Position numbers and translations under genes: made by a program
Notes under the pieces: model-generated
The model's input: the letters and a program-made list of their open reading frames with translations, nothing else
Databases searched by the model: none
What the model was told of the DNA's origin: nothing
Source of the DNA: Platerodrilus igneus
Lineage: Eukaryota > Arthropoda > Insecta > Coleoptera > Lycidae
Length of the DNA: 64,000 bases
Direction of reading: 5' to 3'
Assembly (NCBI GenBank): GCA_036346225.1
Contig: JARFIW010000139.1
Location: forward strand, 1,488,001-1,552,000
In this document: piece by piece, positions 1 to 10,604 of the stretch
Numbering within the stretch: position 1 is the stretch's first letter
Layout: each line of letters starts with the position of its first letter

Positions 1-870
1 AATTTTACCATTTGTCAAAATGTTCAATTGTGTTCACCAGAATTGTTTGCCTTCTAACAAAATTACCAAATCGTTCCATTTTGTTCACTATTTTCGAAGC
101 AAATCAAATCCTATTGTCGGTTTACTTTTCCCAAATTGAAACTTAATACTTGGAATTTTTACGTTCTACAATGACTAAATTGAACGAAAAATTGTTTTAT
201 GTATTCACAGGTGGGGGCGATATTCCGAAATATCAAATTTTATCCCTTGCCACGGATCCATGACATTCGGAATACCAAATTTAACTTCCTGCCCAATAAC
301 CACATGACCATTTGAGCACATGACCAATGACCAATGACCATTACAGCATGGCTGCACTGCCTTACATTTTTAAAACCTTAGTGAATTTGCTTTTTAAGAT
401 TTTTCATTAAAACCCATTGACTAAATTGTTTAAATTTTCATTAAAACCAAGGGGCCAGTTAATAAAAGGAAAAATTAAAGTTAGGCACGCCGGCCACATG
501 ACCAATGACCAATGACCAATGACCACATGACCATATGACCAATGACCATACTAACATGACTTGCCTAGCCTTTAATGTTTCTAATTATGATTGGACTTAG
601 TTGTTTTAATGGTTTCCTCATTAAAACCCATTAGCACTAATTGCTTCTTAAGAGTTTTTATTAACCCCATTGCATAATTGTACAAACGAAGATCTTTATA
701 ACCACAAATAAAACTTTAACCCGTTATCTAATAGTCTCTCTAAAAAATCTTTTAATTTTCTCATTTTAAAGTTTCTTTGTTACAATTTTGTTTTTCACAT
801 TTCCATTCCTTTTCCTTCCACTTTCGCGTTTTGATCATTTCCAATTCCTTGCTAACGTTTACTCCAATTT

Positions 871-2222
871 ACCTGGGTGAATGTTAGGTATTTATCAATC
901 CCAATTCGAAATGACTATTTCTTTTGGGATTGTAGAATATGGTAGATTGTGTAAAATATGTACTACCTGCTTTAATGTAGCACTTGTGTAAGATTTTATT
1001 TTCTTGGCTGTTCTCTCTATCTCCAAATAATTTACGGTAAATAGTTAAAACTAAGCCAAAGCACATACTTTATCAATGTTTCCTTTCTTGGTTTTCGGAC
1101 AACTTAATTTGCAAGCCGTCAATTTCTTTGTATTACCATTACCCCAAATACTGTAGCAGGTTATTATACACTAACAGCAGCTATTTTGTAGCTTGTCCGA
1201 TAGCTTACTCACATTTTGGCAAGTGGTCAGTACATTGGCGCCTTTAGGAAGTATAACTACTATCTTCCAATAACGTTAAACAGTCTTTTAAGATTATACC
1301 GTTCCGCACTGACATAGCTTCCAATTGCACAGTTGTATATTGTCGCTTCCAATCGCGTAATACCATGTTCTTGGCAAAGTAGAGCAAGTTTCTTAAACGT
1401 ACATCTGGACAACGTAAAATCTAGTATATGATTGCCAAGTTGTTTATTAACACCAGGACTTGTTATCTGACACACAAATTTGTTGTATATCTTAATTCTT
1501 GCATTGGTTGTTAGCCATGTTAAACAATCAATTTCCACAGTTTTATCGTGTCAACTATAATATTACACTTTTCTTCGTATTCGCCCTTATAGCAAAAGTT
1601 ATGGTTTGTAGTTAAATAATTACATCTCCATCTTGCTAAATATGCCAGCAAAATCTTGGGTTACATCCATGTCAAAAGATAGAAATAATCTTTTCGACTT
1701 CGTCTAATATATCTGGTAGTTCCTCCAATAAAGTTTCCAACTTAACATCTGCTAGAACACATATAGAATTTTGGAATTTTATTAATGCATTCGAGGTCTT
1801 CTTTTCCGATAATTTCTTTTATCTCTGGCCCATCTTGTTAGTGCTTTCAGAGAAAACGGAAGCTTAGCTTTAACACCATGCCTAGCGAAACAAATCGGTC
1901 AAACTTTCTTCGTAGATAGCTGTTAAATGCACCACAAAATTATATTTTAGGATAAACATCCTTTTGTTTGCAGATGTTTGTTCGGTGTCAGAAAAGTCGC
2001 AAATTTTAACCAACATTATATTGTCGCAAATGGTTCTGTAATTGTGTGTAGTCCACCAGTCAGCATCTGTTTGCCTTCGACATAACAAATATTACCAATA
2101 TCTGTTACCAGATTATTGTTGCACATATTTTCTGTCAACAGCCATAATCCAAATCGCTCATTTGTCGGTTTCACTTTATTCCCAAGAAGTTGAGAAACGT
2201 TAATCACCTTGGAGACGCTCAT
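871..2222 (-). pseudogene. Unrecognised array gene, most degraded copy
   Basis: This is a broken copy of the gene best preserved at 5197-6702. It begins with an ATG at 2222 followed by MSVSKVINVSQLLG. Recognisable stretches such as [20 protein letters not shown] and HKCYIKAGSTYFTQS survive in different frames (2016-2222, 1882-2088, 1260-1538, 884-1066). Nearly all breaks are one- or two-base deletions relative to the later copies. No function can be assigned and it cannot encode a full protein as it stands. Confidence 0.75.
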
Positions 2223-2989
2223 GTTTACCGTTCTAGCTACTATCGAATACTAAATTGAATACGAAAATTGTTCTCTTATGTATTCTACAGAGTGGGGGCG
2301 TATATTGCCGAAGATAGTCAAATGTTGTTATCCGACCTATGCCGACAGGGATGCGCATCGACATATATCCGGATATATACCAAATTTAATCTTCCTGCCC
2401 ACATAACCACATGACCATTTGAGCACATGACCATATGACCACATGACCATATGACCACATGCACCACATGACCACATGACCATATGACCATGTTAGGTTA
2501 GGTTAGTTGGATTGTGTGGACTTAGTCTGTTTAATGAGTTTTCTCATTAAACCCATTAGCACTAAATTGCTTTTATGAGTTTCCATTAAACCAAGTGTGG
2601 ACCTAGGTTAGATAAAAGGAAAAATTAATAGGTTAGGTCAGCGCGCACATGACCATATGACCACATGACCATATGACCACATGACCATATGACCACATGA
2701 CCATGACCAATGACCACATGACCATATGACCATATGACCTAGTGTTAGTGTTGTGGACTTAGGTCTTTATGTTCTAAACCCATTAGCACTAATTGTCTTA
2801 ATGAGTTTTCATTAACCCCATTAGCACTAATTGCTTATAGAGTTTATAACACAATGTACATTGTAAACGGATTATTAGTCAGCCCATAATAAAAAATTTT
2901 AATCTCCTTTCTAATTTTCTTTGATTTTCGTTTCTGACATTTTTTCTTCATCTTTTCTCTGAGATTCTTAAGTTCATTTACGGGAATGT

Positions 2990-4350
2990 TAGGTATTTAT
3001 CAATCCCAATTCGAAATGACTATTTCTTTTGGGATTGTAGAATATGGGTTGCAGATTGTGTAAAATATGTACTACCTGCTTTAATGTAGCCTTGTGTAAG
3101 ATTTTATTTTTCTTGGCTTTTCTCCTATATCTCCAAATAATTTACGGGTAAATAGTTAAAACTAAGCCAAGCACATACTTTATCAATGTTTCCTTCTTTT
3201 GGTTTCGGACAACTTAATTTGCAAGCCCGTCAATTTCTTTGTATTACCATTACCCCAATACACGTACTGTAGCAGGTTATTATACACTAAACAGCAGCTA
3301 TTTTGTAGCTTGTCCGATAGCTTACTCCACATTTTGGCAAGTGGTACCGAGTACATTGGCGCCTTTAGGAAGTATAACTACTATCTTCCAATAACGTTAA
3401 ACAGTCTTTTAAGGGATTATACACGTTCCGCACTGACATAGCTTCCAATTGCACAGTTGTATATTGTCGCTTCCAATCGCGTAATACCATGTTCTTTGGC
3501 TAAAGTAGATGCAAAGTTTCTTAAACGTACATCTGGACAACGTAAAATCTAGTATATGATTGCCAAGTTGTTTATTAACACCAGGACTTGTTATCTGACA
3601 CACAAATTTGTTGTATATCTTAATTCTTGCATTGGTTGTTAGCCATGTTAAACAATCAATTCCACAGTTTTATCGTGTCAACTATAATATTACACTTTTC
3701 TTCGTATTCGCCCTTATAGCAAAAGTTATGGTTTGTAGTTAAATAATTACATCTCCATCTTGCTAAATATGCCAGCAAAATCTTGGGTTACATCCATGTC
3801 AAAAGATAGAAATAATCTTTTCGACTTCGTCTAATATATCTGGTAGTTCCTCCAATAAAGTTTCCAACTTAACATCTGCTAGAACACATATAGAATTTTG
3901 GAATTTTATTAATGCATTCGAGGTCTTCTTTTCCGATAATTTCTTTTACTCTGGCCCATCTTGTTAGTGCTTTCAGAAAACGGAAGCTTAGCTTTAACAC
4001 CATGCCTAGCGGAAACAAATCGGTCAAACTTTCTTCGTAGATAGCTGTTAAATGCACCACAAAATTATATTTTAGGATAAACATCCTTTTGTTTGCAGAT
4101 GTTTGTTCGGTGTCAGAAAAGTCGCAAATTTTAACCAACATTATATTGTCGCAAAATGGTTCTGTAATTGGTGTGTGTAGTCCACCAGTCAGCATCTGTT
4201 TGCCTTCGACATAACAAATATTACCAATATCTGTTACCAGATTATTGTTGCACATATTTTCTGTCAACAGCCATAATCCAAATCGCTCATTTGTCGGTTT
4301 CACTTTATTCCCAGAAGTTGAGAAACGTTAATCACCTTGGAGACGCTCAT
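2990..4350 (-). pseudogene. Unrecognised array gene, second copy
   Basis: The copy starts at an ATG at 4350 but loses frame within about 15 codons, where cccaagaag in the last unit has become cccagaag. The frame then stays open from KPTNERFGLW to beyond LSFRFLKALTRWARVKEI (3869-4303). That stretch shows how the first and second halves of the gene connect, which is broken in the copy at 5197-6702. The later half (2990-3870) is frameshifted many times. Damage is intermediate between the copies on either side. Confidence 0.75.
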
Positions 4351-5196
4351 GTTTACCGTTCTAGCTACTATCGAATACTAAATTGAATACGAAAATTGTT
4401 CTCTTATGTATTCTACAGAGTGGGCGTATATTGCCGAAGATAGTCAATATGTTGTTATCCGACCTATGCCGACAGGGATGCGCATCGACATATATCCGGA
4501 TATACCAAATTTAATCTTCCTGCCCACATAACCACATGACCATTTGAGCACATGACCATATGACCACATGACCATATGACCACATGACCACATGCCACAT
4601 GACCACATGACCATATGACCATGTTAGGTTAGGTTAGTTGGATTGTGTGGACTTAGTCTGTTTAATGAGTTTTCTCATTAAACCCATTAGCACTAAATTG
4701 CTTTTAATGAGTTTTTCCATTAAAACCAAGTGTGGACCTAGGTTAGATAAAAGGAAAAATTAATAGGTTAGGTCAGCGCCGGCCACATGACCATATGACC
4801 ACATGACCATATGACCACATGACCATATGACCACATGACACATGACCATATGACCACATGACCATATGACCATATGACCATGTTAGGTTAAGTTAGTTGT
4901 TGTGTGGACTTAGGTCTGTTTAATGTTCTCATTAAACCCATTAGCACTAATTGCTTCTTAATGAGTTTTCTCATTAAACCCCATTAGCACTAATTGCTTT
5001 AGAGTTTCTTAAAACAATGTGACAGTTGTAAAGGAAAATTATGTAGTCAGCCCGATAAAAAAAATTTTTAATACATCCTGTTTATAAACTGCATAATAAG
5101 ATTTTCTGTCCAATCTTTAGAATTGTCACTTTGCAAGACAGGTTTCCATGAGCCAATTCACTGTATTGAGCATCATCGACGTAATCTTAAAGCTTT

Positions 5197-6702
5197 TTAT
5201 ACGTATGGTATGCATAATGTGGCAATTTCCTTTAGCGTAAACGGATAGAGTTTACTGCCAATATTTACGCGTTGTCGTACAACCTCTGGGTGAATGTTAG
5301 GTGTATTTATCAATCCCAATTCCGAAATGACTATTTCTTTTGGGATTGTAGAATATGGGGTTGCAGATTGTGTAAAATATGTACTACCTGCTTTAATGTA
5401 GCACTTGTGTAAGATTTTTATTTTTTCTTGGCTGTTTTCCTCCTCTATTATCTCCAAATAATTTACGGGTAAATAGTTAAAAAAAAAAGCCGAAAGCACA
5501 TACTTTATCAATGTTTCCCTTTCTTTTGGTTTTTCGGACAACTTAATTTGCAAGCCCGTCAATTTCTTTGTATTACCATTACCCCAATACACGTACTGTA
5601 GCAGGTTATTATACACTAAACAGCAGCTATTTTGTAGCTTGTCCGATAGCTTACTCCACATTTTGGCAAGTGGTACCGAGTACATTGGCGCCTTTAGGAA
5701 GTATAACTTACTATCTTCCAATAACGTTAAACAGTCTTTTAAGGGATTATACACCCGTTCCGCACTGACATAGCTTCCAATTGCACAGTTGTATATTGTC
5801 GCTTCCAATCGCGTAATACCATGTTCTTTGGCTAAAGTAGATGCAAAAGTTTCCCTTAAACGTACATCTGGACAACGTAAAAAATCTAGTATATGATTGC
5901 CAAGTTGTTTATTAACACCAGGACTTGTTATCTGACACACAAATTTGTTGTATATCTTAATTCTTGCATTGGTTGTTAGCCATGTTAAACAATCAATTTC
6001 CACAGTTTTATCGCTGTCAACTATAATATTACACTTTTCTTCGTATTCGCCCTTATAGCAAAAGTTATGGTTTGTAGTTAAATAATTACACATCTCCATC
6101 TTGCTAAATATGCCAGCAAAATCTTGGGTTACATCCATGTCAAAAAGATAGAAATAATCTTTTTCGACTTCGTCTAATATATCTGGTAGTTCCTCCAATA
6201 AAGTTTCCAACTTAACATCTGCTAGGAACACATATAGAATTTTGGAATTTTTTATTAATGCATTCGAGGTCTTCTTTTCCGATAATTTCTTTTACTCTCT
6301 GGCCCATCTTGTTAGTGCTTTCTAGAGAAAACGGAAGCTTAGCTTTAACACCATGCCTAGCGGAAACAAATCGGTCAAACTTTCTTCGTAGATAGCTGTT
6401 AAATGCACCACAAAATTATATTTTAGGATAAACATCCTTTTGTTTGCAGATGTTTGTTCGGTGTCAGAAAAGTCGCAAATTTTAACCAACATTATATTGT
6501 CGCAAAATGGTTCTGTAATTGGTGTGTGTAGTCCACCAGTCAGCATCTGTTTGCCTTCGACATAACAAATATTACCAATATCTGTTACCAGATTATTGTT
6601 GCACATATTTTCTGTCAACAGCCATAATCCAAATCGCTCATTTGTCGGTTTCACTTTATTCCCAAGAAGTTGAGAAACGTTAATCACCTTGGAGACGCTC
6701 AT
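5197..6702 (-). pseudogene. Unrecognised array gene, best copy, in two frames
   Basis: The first half is open from ATG 6702 to a TAG near 6322 (126 aa, beginning MSVSKVINVSQLLGNKV). The second half is open from about 6231 to 5197 (344 aa, containing [20 protein letters not shown]). At least one frameshift lies between 6231 and 6322. The C-terminus is cut off at about 5205, after LKEIATLCIP, where unrelated sequence begins. The plus-strand copy at 7472 continues past that point. There is no signal peptide or membrane segment. I do not recognise the family. A replication or accessory protein of a virus-like element is an inference from the neighbouring polymerase pieces, not from motifs in this protein. 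Confidence 0.7.
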
Positions 6703-8228
6703 GTTTACCGTTCTAGCTACTATCGAATACTAAATTGAATACGAAAAAATTGTTCTCTTATGTATTCTACAGAGTGGGGGGCGTATATTGCCGAAGATAG
6801 TCAAATATGTTGTTATCCGACCTATGCCGACAGGGATGCGCATCGACATATATCCGGATATATACCAAATTTAATCTTCCTGCCCACATAACCACATGAC
6901 CATTTGAGCACATGACCATATGACCACATGACCATATGACCACATGACCACATGACCACATGACCACATGACCATATGACCATGTTAGGTTAGGTTAGTT
7001 GGATTTGTGTGGACTTAAGTCTGTTTTTAATGAGTTTTCTCATTAAAAACCCATTAGCACTAAATTGCTTTTTAATGAGTTTTTCCATTAAAAACCAAGT
7101 GTGGACCTAGGTTAGATAAAAGGAAAAATTAATAGGTTAGGTCAGCGCCGGCCACATGACCATATGACCACATGACCATATGACCACATGACCATATGAC
7201 CACATGACCACATGACCATATGACCACATGACCATATGACCATATGACCATGTTAGGTTAAGTTAGTTGGATTTGTGTGGACTTAGGTCTGTTTTTAATG
7301 TGTTTCCTCATTAAAAACCCATTAGCACTAATTGCTTCTTAATGAGTTTTCTCATTAAAACCCCATTAGCACTAATTGCTTTTTAATGAGTTTTTCCATT
7401 AAAAACCAAGTGTGGACCTAGGTTAGATAAAAGGAAAAATTAATAGGTTAGGTCAGCGCCGCGGAATTAAGATGTACAACAAATTTGTGTGTCAGATAAC
7501 AAGTCCTGGTGTTAATAAACAACTTGGCAATCATATACTAGATTTTTTACGTTGTCCAGATGTACGTTTAAGGGAAACTTTTGCATCTACTTTAGCCAAA
7601 GAACATGGTATTACGCGATTGGAAGCGACAATATACAACTGTGCAATTGGAAGCTATGTCAGTGCGGAACGGGTGTATAATCCCTTAAAAGACTGTTTAA
7701 CGTTATTGGAAGATAGTAAGTTATACTTCCTAAAGGCGCCAATGTACTCGGTACCACTTGCCAAAATGTGGAGTAAGCTATCGGACAAGCTACAAAATAG
7801 CTGCTGTTTAGTGTATAATAACCTGCTACAGTACGTGTATTGGGGTAATGGTAATACAAAGAAATTGACGGGCTTGCAAATTAAGTTGTCCGAAAAACCA
7901 AAAGAAAGGGAAACATTGATAAAGTATGTGCTTTCGGCTTTTAGTTTTAACTATTTACCCGTAAATTATTTGGAGATAATAGAGGAGGAAAACAGCCAAG
8001 AAAAAATAAAAATCTTACACAAGTGCTACATTAAAGCAGGTAGTACATATTTTACACAATCTGCAACCCCATATTCTACAATCCCAAAAGAAATAGTCAT
8101 TTCGGAATTGGGATTGATAAATACACCTAACATTCACCCAGAGGTTGTACGACAACGCGTAAATATTGGCAGTAAACTCTATCCGTTTACGCTAAAGGAA
8201 ATTGCCACATTATGCATACCATACGCTG
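5205..8228. repeat. Inverted duplication of the array gene
   Basis: The minus-strand sequence 5962-5205 reappears on the plus strand at 7463-8228, almost identical. A visible change turns gatatac into gatgtac at the start of the plus copy. The arms are about 760 bp, around a spacer of about 1.5 kb holding the rest of the gene and the minisatellite. The left arm ends at the gene's C-terminal side and the right arm at its N-terminal side, so neither copy is whole. Confidence 0.85.
6888..7252. repeat. 16-bp minisatellite blocks in the array unit
   Basis: Two blocks (about 6888-6984 and 7153-7252) are built from the 16-mer CACATGACCATATGAC, itself two related 8-mers. They are separated by a spacer with TTAGGTTAGGTTAG at 6985-6998 and a hairpin-like ttaatgagttttctcattaa. 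Matching, more eroded blocks lie at about 300-350, 495-550, 2410-2490, 2650-2740, 4530-4620 and 4785-4880. Confidence 0.85.
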
Positions 8229-8395
8229 TAAGTGGAAGGAAAAGACAACTGGAATTAGAGGAAATGGATGCAAAACAGCGAAAGTTGGACTACATGGAAA
8301 ACACTGCGACAATACGTGAACAATACAAAGATGTGTTAGACAAAGAACATCTTATTAGAGAAAATGAGGAAGAATTAAAAGATTATTTTATGTGA
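7472..8395 (+). CDS. Unrecognised protein, N-truncated, with acidic coiled-coil tail
   Basis: The open frame has 307 codons and ends at TGA 8393-8395. The ATG at 7472 exists only because ATA became ATG at the duplication edge, so the true start is missing and about the first third of the gene is absent. Residues 1-250 match the minus-strand array gene. The last 57 or so residues (from AVSGRKRQLELEE to NEEELKDYFM) occur only here. They are rich in K, E and L with a heptad-like pattern suggesting a coiled coil. A second TGA follows the stop directly, and an ATG overlaps it (TGATG at 8393-8397), a layout typical of compact viral-type gene pairs. Function is unknown. It may be a pseudogene despite the open frame. 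Confidence 0.6.
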   Translation: MYNKFVCQITSPGVNKQLGNHILDFLRCPDVRLRETFASTLAKEHGITRLEATIYNCAIGSYVSAERVYNPLKDCLTLLEDSKLYFLKAPMYSVPLAKMWSKLSDKLQNSCCLVYNNLLQYVYWGNGNTKKLTGLQIKLSEKPKERETLIKYVLSAFSFNYLPVNYLEIIEEENSQEKIKILHKCYIKAGSTYFTQSATPYSTIPKEIVISELGLINTPNIHPEVVRQRVNIGSKLYPFTLKEIATLCIPYAVSGRKRQLELEEMDAKQRKLDYMENTATIREQYKDVLDKEHLIRENEEELKDYFM

Positions 8396-8422
8396 TGATG
8401 GACTGACTTAGATACATCCGGG

Positions 8423-9097
8423 TTGTACAAGTTGTATGCATTTGTGGTTAGTAAAAAAGACTCTTTTAGTTATGTAGGCGTCCTTGCAGAAAAGGATGGT
8501 ACTAAATCCGTATACTTTTTAAAAGGTTATTCTAAAAACGTATTTATCAAAATGGCAGATAACAAAGACGAACTAAGGAATGCGGGTTTCGTAATCTTTG
8601 CGTACACGACGCGCAAAGAGGTTGCGCTAAACATTGTATATTTACCTAGTAAAGAACCTTTCGGATCATTTAAAACCGAGGGTCTTACAACCTATAACAA
8701 CCATATATTCCCAAAAGTGGTGGACATGCAACTACGCAACGGTGTGTGGGAGAAAAAGGATTTCCTCCAATACCGACAAGAAGAAGACGATCAAGCTAAC
8801 AAGATACGTATGCAGGATATAGTGGGAAAGCTGCGATTAAAAAATTGTCACAAGCTGCAAGAATTACACGAAGGAATGGATCTGGTTGTCGGTGGAATCA
8901 AAGACTTTATATATAGAGGCAAACTTCGGCACATTTTACAATTCGAAAACCTAGACGGTCTTTATGTATCAAACTATTGGCTAGAAAAGGAGATAGAAGA
9001 CTTGGGTGTTGATTTAAATTTTAAGCTGCGAATAAAATTAGATAAAATTAAAACCGCTCCAAACAAACATAAAGAAAGGACTGTCTTCTGTGTATAA
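8423..9097 (+). CDS. Unrecognised 224-aa protein, start uncertain
   Basis: The frame is open from the double TGA (8393-8398) to TAA at 9095-9097. Protein-like sequence already begins at about 8408, reading LDTSGLYKLYAFVVSKKDSF. The first in-frame ATG is about 40 codons in, at MADNKDEL. An ATG at 8395 overlaps the upstream stop but is in another frame and meets a TGA at 8404, so a one-base shift near 8404 would explain the missing start. The C-terminus is basic (KLDKIKTAPNKHKERTVF). There is no known domain, signal peptide or membrane segment. A diverged fragment is repeated at 10141-10247, directly after a polymerase fragment. I infer membership of the same virus-like element. It could also be a decayed gene. 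Confidence 0.55.
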   Translation: MYKLYAFVVSKKDSFSYVGVLAEKDGTKSVYFLKGYSKNVFIKMADNKDELRNAGFVIFAYTTRKEVALNIVYLPSKEPFGSFKTEGLTTYNNHIFPKVVDMQLRNGVWEKKDFLQYRQEEDDQANKIRMQDIVGKLRLKNCHKLQELHEGMDLVVGGIKDFIYRGKLRHILQFENLDGLYVSNYWLEKEIEDLGVDLNFKLRIKLDKIKTAPNKHKERTVFCV

Positions 9098-9173
9098 CTT
9101 TGTATTAAAATTAAGTTTAAATGACTCCATGCTTGGCATTAAATATTTTTAAATTTGTTATGTATAATGTCAG

Positions 9174-9179
9174 AATAAA
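9174..9179 (+). terminator. Polyadenylation signal AATAAA
   Basis: AATAAA lies about 77 bp after the stop of the 224-aa frame, in AT-rich sequence. This is a plausible 3' end for that gene. It is seen by motif only. Confidence 0.4.
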
Positions 9180-9257
9180 CATTTTATAATAGTATATAAC
9201 ATTGTTCTTTATTTATAAAAGGCTGTGACGTTACCCCGAAATAGCAGTCGCACAGAA

Positions 9258-9366
9258 AGGGGTGCTCATGGGCATCGAGCATGGGCAGGGGTGCGTACGC
9301 GCAGGGGTGCGCATGGGCAGGGGTGTGCATGCGCAGGGGTGCTCATGGGCTGGGATGTGTCTGGGC
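9258..9366. repeat. GC-rich 16-bp minisatellite
   Basis: About six imperfect copies of GGGCAGGGGTGCGCAT (variants gcgcaggggtgtgcat and gggctgggatgtgtct) lie in otherwise AT-rich DNA. The array is read through by an open frame from 9225 to 9581. The repeat-encoded part is low complexity and probably not genuine protein. Confidence 0.8.
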
Positions 9367-9383
9367 GTACACGAGGAAAGCGG

Positions 9384-9581
9384 ATGTTAACAGTCACCAA
9401 GCATCCAATTCTTTATTTGGATGGTATCGAGTACTTGCCTGCGTATGTATCCGGAGTAAAAGAATACGATTTGCATACGCGGATAATTAATAAAATTAGT
9501 TTATCGAGGGAAGATGACAAAAGGTACATCATTCCTAATAGTACATCAATCTACGCATGGGGGCGTAAAGATATAAGATAG
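9384..9581 (+). pseudogene. C-terminal fragment of family B DNA polymerase
   Basis: The frame from ATG 9384 ends IINKISLSREDDKRYIIPNS, then STSIYAWGRKDIR and a stop. The DDKRYIIPNS...AWG ending is the C-terminal signature I know from the DNA_pol_B_2-type polymerases of Polinton/Maverick-like and related insect elements. The same ending, diverged, closes the polymerase relic at 33145. The first 20 residues (HPILYLDGIEYLP) recur near 10988-11053 as an even more decayed piece (ILYLGDIEYLP). The fragment lies upstream of a polymerase piece (9966) that should precede it, so the gene order is scrambled here. Confidence 0.6.
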
Positions 9582-9965
9582 TTGTTTATATTTGTATGGA
9601 TTTTGTAAATCTATTGTATATATTAGTTTTAAGATTCCATAATTTTTAAGTTCTTCTCCCACCTTTCAAATCCTTCCTGCTTCTATCCTGGTTGACAGAG
9701 TATACGTGTTATCTCCACGTGGTATTCGCGGGACACGGCGGTTTTAGATTTCTCGGGAGATGGTTGGCTAAGGCATATGTCTTGGGTAGCGAAAAAAGGG
9801 TTTTAAAGATGGAGTTAAATAAAGATTTAGTCTTTAACAGGCATAACTTTGTATGGGGTGGTTCTATTTAAAATCCATTTACAGGGTTGGGGGGTCCCTA
9901 GAAAAATTTAATATTAGTTGATACCTAGCAAAATATATTTATCTTAAAAGAGTGGCTACCCCTTG

Positions 9966-10142
9966 GATAATAAATACAATATAACACTTGTCAACAAAAA
10001 AGTTGTAGGGAAAATTAAAGACGTATTTAATGGGGGTCCAGTATTAGAATTTGTTGGTAGTAATGTTAAGTCCTACTGTATTGTAGGCGAGAAAGATACG
10101 ATTAAAAAGATTAAAGGGGTCTCACGAATTGTAGTTAAGTAA
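9966..10142 (+). pseudogene. Internal fragment of family B DNA polymerase
   Basis: A 58-residue frame contains DNKYNITLVNKKVVGKIKD, VLEFVGSNVKSYCIVGE and KKIKGVSRIVV, then TAA. It matches the stretch after the YTDTDS motif in the minus-strand relic at 33400-33550 (DNKYKIPLINKKVLEKFKDE, VLEFVGSRAKSYCVV). This is the palm/thumb side of the polymerase. The fragment is isolated, with no catalytic motif of its own. Confidence 0.7.
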
Positions 10143-10247
10143 AACCGAGGGTCTTACAACCTATAACGAGCATATACTTCCAAAAGGGGTAAGCATGCAA
10201 CTACGCAGCAGTGAGCGGGAGAATAAGAATTCTCTCCAATAAGAAAT
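10141..10247 (+). pseudogene. Fragment duplicated from the 224-aa gene
   Basis: The sequence aaaccgagggtcttacaacc begins a match of about 105 bp to 8673-8790 inside the 224-aa frame, with scattered substitutions and a stop. It abuts the stop of the polymerase fragment at 10142 with no spacer, so two genes of the element are joined here by rearrangement. Confidence 0.75.
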
Positions 10248-10604
10248 TAAAGTTTCCATGTACGTAGCACCAGTCATTGGGAAATGGTCAAAATGTGGAA
10301 CCTATAAAGGCGATTATTAATTGTGGTTTAGAAAAATAGCAGTTTTCGTGGACTAAATAAAATAGCTTAGACTGATTAATGTATATGGTTACATATTCTC
10401 GTACACATCCACAAACATCTGTTTACGTCCACAATGGCGATGCCGGTAGTTTTTGTTTAACAAATAGTAGGAAAGATACGTCAGGTGTTAGTGTGCGGAA
10501 GCCCATAGAATCGTTGGATTCAAAAAGAACGGTGCGGCGGGATGTATGGTGGCCTCCGTTAGAATAATCGAAAGTGGTTAATCGATCGTATTAGATGTTT
10601 AAAT

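Larger units (their letters stand above)
1..7462. repeat. Tandem array of ~2.1-2.35 kb units, decaying towards base 1
   Basis: The same succession of landmarks recurs: a minus-strand gene relic, an AT-rich leader containing cgttctagctactatcgaat, a CACATGAC/CATATGAC minisatellite, TTAGG-like words, and hairpin-like ttaatgag...ctcattaa blocks. The leader lies near 162, 2229, 4357 and 6709, giving spacings of about 2067, 2128 and 2352 bp. The shrinkage comes mainly from single-base losses, often in homopolymers: cattaaaaaccc in the last unit is cattaaaccc in the one before. The sequence just before each gene relic (about 720-860, 2890-2980, 5060-5190) differs between units. Tandem duplication is clear. 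Whether the graded decay is biological or a consensus error is discussed in the findings. Confidence 0.85.

Noticed and set aside
5568..5768. Plus-strand 66-aa frame, repeated on the minus strand at 7659-7859
   Set aside because: It is the antisense of the array gene in both copies. The duplication explains why the frame recurs.
6767..6967. Minus-strand open frame rich in MVMWSCGHV repeats
   Set aside because: It is the translation of the 16-bp minisatellite and changes with repeat number. There is no start context or motif.
6985..6998. TTAGG telomere-like run
   Set aside because: Only about 2.8 units, embedded in each array unit. Too short and internal to call a telomere.
1..9100. CRISPR-like array
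   Set aside because: The repeats are contiguous minisatellites without unique spacers, in eukaryotic mobile DNA.
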